DNA from: DASRZM01 sp035686365
Lineage (GTDB): Bacteria; Pseudomonadota; Gammaproteobacteria; Xanthomonadales; Xanthomonadaceae
Direction of reading: 5' to 3'
DNA length: 15,754 nt
NCBI GenBank assembly: GCA_035686365.1
Contig: DASRZM010000069.1
Location: forward strand, 1 to 15,754
Part shown: piece after piece, positions 14,442 through 15,754 of the stretch
How the letters are laid out: every line of letters begins with the position of its first letter
How positions within the stretch are numbered: position 1 is the stretch's first letter
Program-made: the position numbers and the translations under genes
The notes under the pieces: generated by a model
Databases searched by the model: none
The model's input: only the letters and a program-made list of their open reading frames with translations
Told to the model about the DNA's origin: nothing

Positions 14442-14448
14442 TCCGGCG
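14428..14448. repeat. stem-loop spanning the stop codon of the dockerin-type gene
   Basis: CGCCGGAT (14428-14435) pairs with ATCCGGCG (14441-14448) around the loop TGCTG, which holds most of the TGA stop. No T run follows. It might reduce read-through into the next gene or protect the 3' end. The 39-base gap then contains AGGAG at 14469-14473, a good ribosome-binding site seven bases before the ATG at 14481. Confidence 0.5.
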
Positions 14449-14480
14449 CTCCGATTCCGACCTGCCTTAGGAGAAGACTC

Positions 14481-14993
14481 ATGAAGGTTTCAATCAATGC
14501 GATGCGCGCCGCGGTAGGCGCGACGATTCTTGCCTCTGCGGGCGCACTGGCCGGCAATTTCGAGGTCTGGACCTACCAGACCGGCTCCGGAACCGACCTG
14601 GTGGTCAGCTTCAGCGGTGAGGGCAAGACCCAGGACTCCCAGCTCGACTTCGAGTTCCCCGCATGGGCCGCGTCGGCGAAAGCCGAAGTGATCGTCCCGG
14701 GCTCGGTATGCGTTGCGAGCAAAGAGGCGGGTATAATCCGTGCCGTGCCGCCCAGCGGGGCAGGAAGCGCCCTGTCGAGCAAGGCGGTCGATTACTGCCG
14801 GTTCTCGCTCAAGGCGAAGCCGGGCGTCGCGCGTTCGGAGCTGGACCAGAGATTCGTGGAGTGTGCATCGCCGGGGAGCGCAAACGCGTGCGGTGTGAAG
14901 GTCATTGATGTCAGCGATACGCCGGGTCGGGGCAAGCCGACTCGGACGGGGAACCCGGATCTGCAACCTTCGAAAAAGGGAGTCGAAGAATGA
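14481..14993 (+). CDS. exported four-cysteine protein, short paralogue
   Basis: I do not recognise a named family. The 170-aa product has a Sec signal peptide (MKVSINAMRAAVGATILASAGALA, cut before GNFEVW). It then carries a domain of about 115 residues with GEGKTQDSQLDFEF, VIVPGSVCV, PPSGAGSALSS, YCRFSLKA and FVECASPGSANACGVKV. The four cysteines (in VCV, YCRF, VECAS and ACG) are matched in the next gene, suggesting two disulphides. The C-terminal 25 residues are basic, Pro/Gly-rich and probably unstructured (GRGKPTRTGNPD). The stop overlaps the next ATG (ATGA), so the two are coupled. The relationship looks like an old tandem duplication in which this copy kept only the first domain. The function is unknown; a periplasmic or secreted location is likely. 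Confidence 0.82.
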   Translation: MKVSINAMRAAVGATILASAGALAGNFEVWTYQTGSGTDLVVSFSGEGKTQDSQLDFEFPAWAASAKAEVIVPGSVCVASKEAGIIRAVPPSGAGSALSSKAVDYCRFSLKAKPGVARSELDQRFVECASPGSANACGVKVIDVSDTPGRGKPTRTGNPDLQPSKKGVEE

Positions 14994-15754
14994 ATTTCAA
15001 ACCACTGGCAAGCGTCCTGGCGGTTTCAGGGCTTCTGATCGCCGGCATTGCCAATGCCGGTACATTTTCGCAGAGTCCCGATCCGGGATCGGTCGTACGG
15101 GGCGGGAGCGCTTCCAACGTTGATTTCCTGTTCGCTGGCGACGGCGAGACCCAGGACGCCCAGCTCGACATCACGCTCTCCAGCGTCGCGGACCTGACCA
15201 TCACCCCCTCGATATTGGTGCCGGGATCCGTCTGCGTATTGGTGGATGCCGATACGCTGCGTATCGTCCCGCCCAGCGGCGCGGGCGTAGCGCTCACCTC
15301 CACCGCGACGGCGTATTGCCGTTTCGCCTTCACGGCGACGGCCGGCGCAACGCTCGGTCTGCGCACCTGGACGACCGACTTCATCGAATGCGCGTCACCC
15401 GCGGGTGCGGCCGCATCGTGCACGTTCTCCGGCTCCGGCGTGAACATCACGGACGCTCCGCCGGACGTGACCTTGAGCTACGACCCGACACAGGGAACCA
15501 CGGTGAACTTCACCGGTGGAACGGGTGTGGCGGGGTCGACCTCCACGGCGAGCATCACGGCCACTGCCGGCGGTACCAACGGCACGGCCACGGTGACGGC
15601 GTGCGGCTTCAGCGGCGGTAACGCGGGCGCGTTCGCGCTGACTTCCGGCGACCTGAGCATCGCCGCCGGCGCCAGCGACACGATCGACATGACGTGCACG
15701 CGCGCGCTGACGGCGCAGTCCTCGACGCTGACCTGCACCGAGAACGACTCCGAC
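14990..15754 (+). CDS. exported four-cysteine protein with added repeat region, 3' end cut off
   Basis: The frame is open from the ATG at 14990 through the last base of the window, giving at least 255 residues. AGGGA at 14977-14981 is the ribosome-binding site. A signal peptide (LASVLAVSGLLIAGIANA) precedes GTFSQSP. Residues about 35-155 repeat the domain of the upstream protein: AGDGETQDAQLD, LVPGSVCV, PPSGAGVALTS, YCRFAFTA, FIECASPAG and SCTFSG. From about residue 160 comes a second, Thr/Ser/Gly-rich beta-type region (STASITATAGGTNGTATVTACG, FALTSGDLSIAAGASDTIDMTC, SSTLTCTE) with several cysteines. Such Thr/Gly-rich cysteine repeats often belong to long surface proteins with a C-terminal sorting tail (for example IPTL-CTERM), but the end lies outside the window. 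No family name can be given with confidence. Confidence 0.85.
   Translation, partial: MNFKPLASVLAVSGLLIAGIANAGTFSQSPDPGSVVRGGSASNVDFLFAGDGETQDAQLDITLSSVADLTITPSILVPGSVCVLVDADTLRIVPPSGAGVALTSTATAYCRFAFTATAGATLGLRTWTTDFIECASPAGAAASCTFSGSGVNITDAPPDVTLSYDPTQGTTVNFTGGTGVAGSTSTASITATAGGTNGTATVTACGFSGGNAGAFALTSGDLSIAAGASDTIDMTCTRALTAQSSTLTCTENDSD

Noticed and set aside
14732..14737. Perfect TATAAT inside the 170-aa gene
   Set aside because: There is no suitable -35 at 16-18 bases and no gene start nearby; it falls on conserved coding sequence (AGIIRA). It could at most be a cryptic start.

Overview
The window is GC-rich bacterial chromosome, very probably from a gammaproteobacterium of the order Lysobacterales (Xanthomonadales). 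The reasons are the folC-dedD-cvpA-purF gene order, the protein style of GreB, YjgR, FolC and PurF, a DUF455 remnant just after purF, and secreted dockerin-type proteins. This assignment is inferred from protein similarity and gene order that I recognise; no search was run. I saw no rRNA, tRNA, CRISPR array or insertion sequence.

Layout. Bases 1-99 hold no gene I can recognise. On the minus strand a YjgR/DUF853 ATPase gene (2127 to 625) is followed 12 bases later by greB (612 to 100). From about 2200 the plus strand carries a compact housekeeping block: an MltD-like membrane-bound lytic transglycosylase with LysM, folC, a DedD-like protein with two SPOR domains, cvpA and purF. In E. coli the gene before folC is accD; here it is the transglycosylase. 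Directly after the purF stop, in the same reading frame, lies the C-terminal half of a DUF455 ferritin-like protein whose N-terminal half is gone. The remnant overlaps by ATGA the first of two uncharacterised membrane-protein genes (388 and 466 aa), which themselves overlap by GTGA.

Those two genes converge on a minus-strand operon, with the last 47 bases of the 466-aa gene and of the operon overlapping. The operon holds a GT2 polyprenyl-phosphate-type glycosyltransferase, a DUF2304 membrane protein and a GT4 glycosyltransferase. Together the five genes look like a small envelope-glycan module: GT2 plus DUF2304 would make or anchor a lipid-linked sugar donor, GT4 would act at the cytoplasmic face, and the 466-aa GT-C-like protein could transfer sugar at the periplasmic face. 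This pathway is inference.

From about 13550 to the end the plus strand encodes exported proteins: a 276-aa protein with a C-terminal type I dockerin-like calcium-binding module, then two adjacent paralogues (170 aa, and a larger one cut off by the window end) sharing an undescribed-looking four-cysteine domain. The larger one continues into a second Thr/Ser/Gly-rich beta-type region with cysteines. This accessory region is the most likely place for something new.
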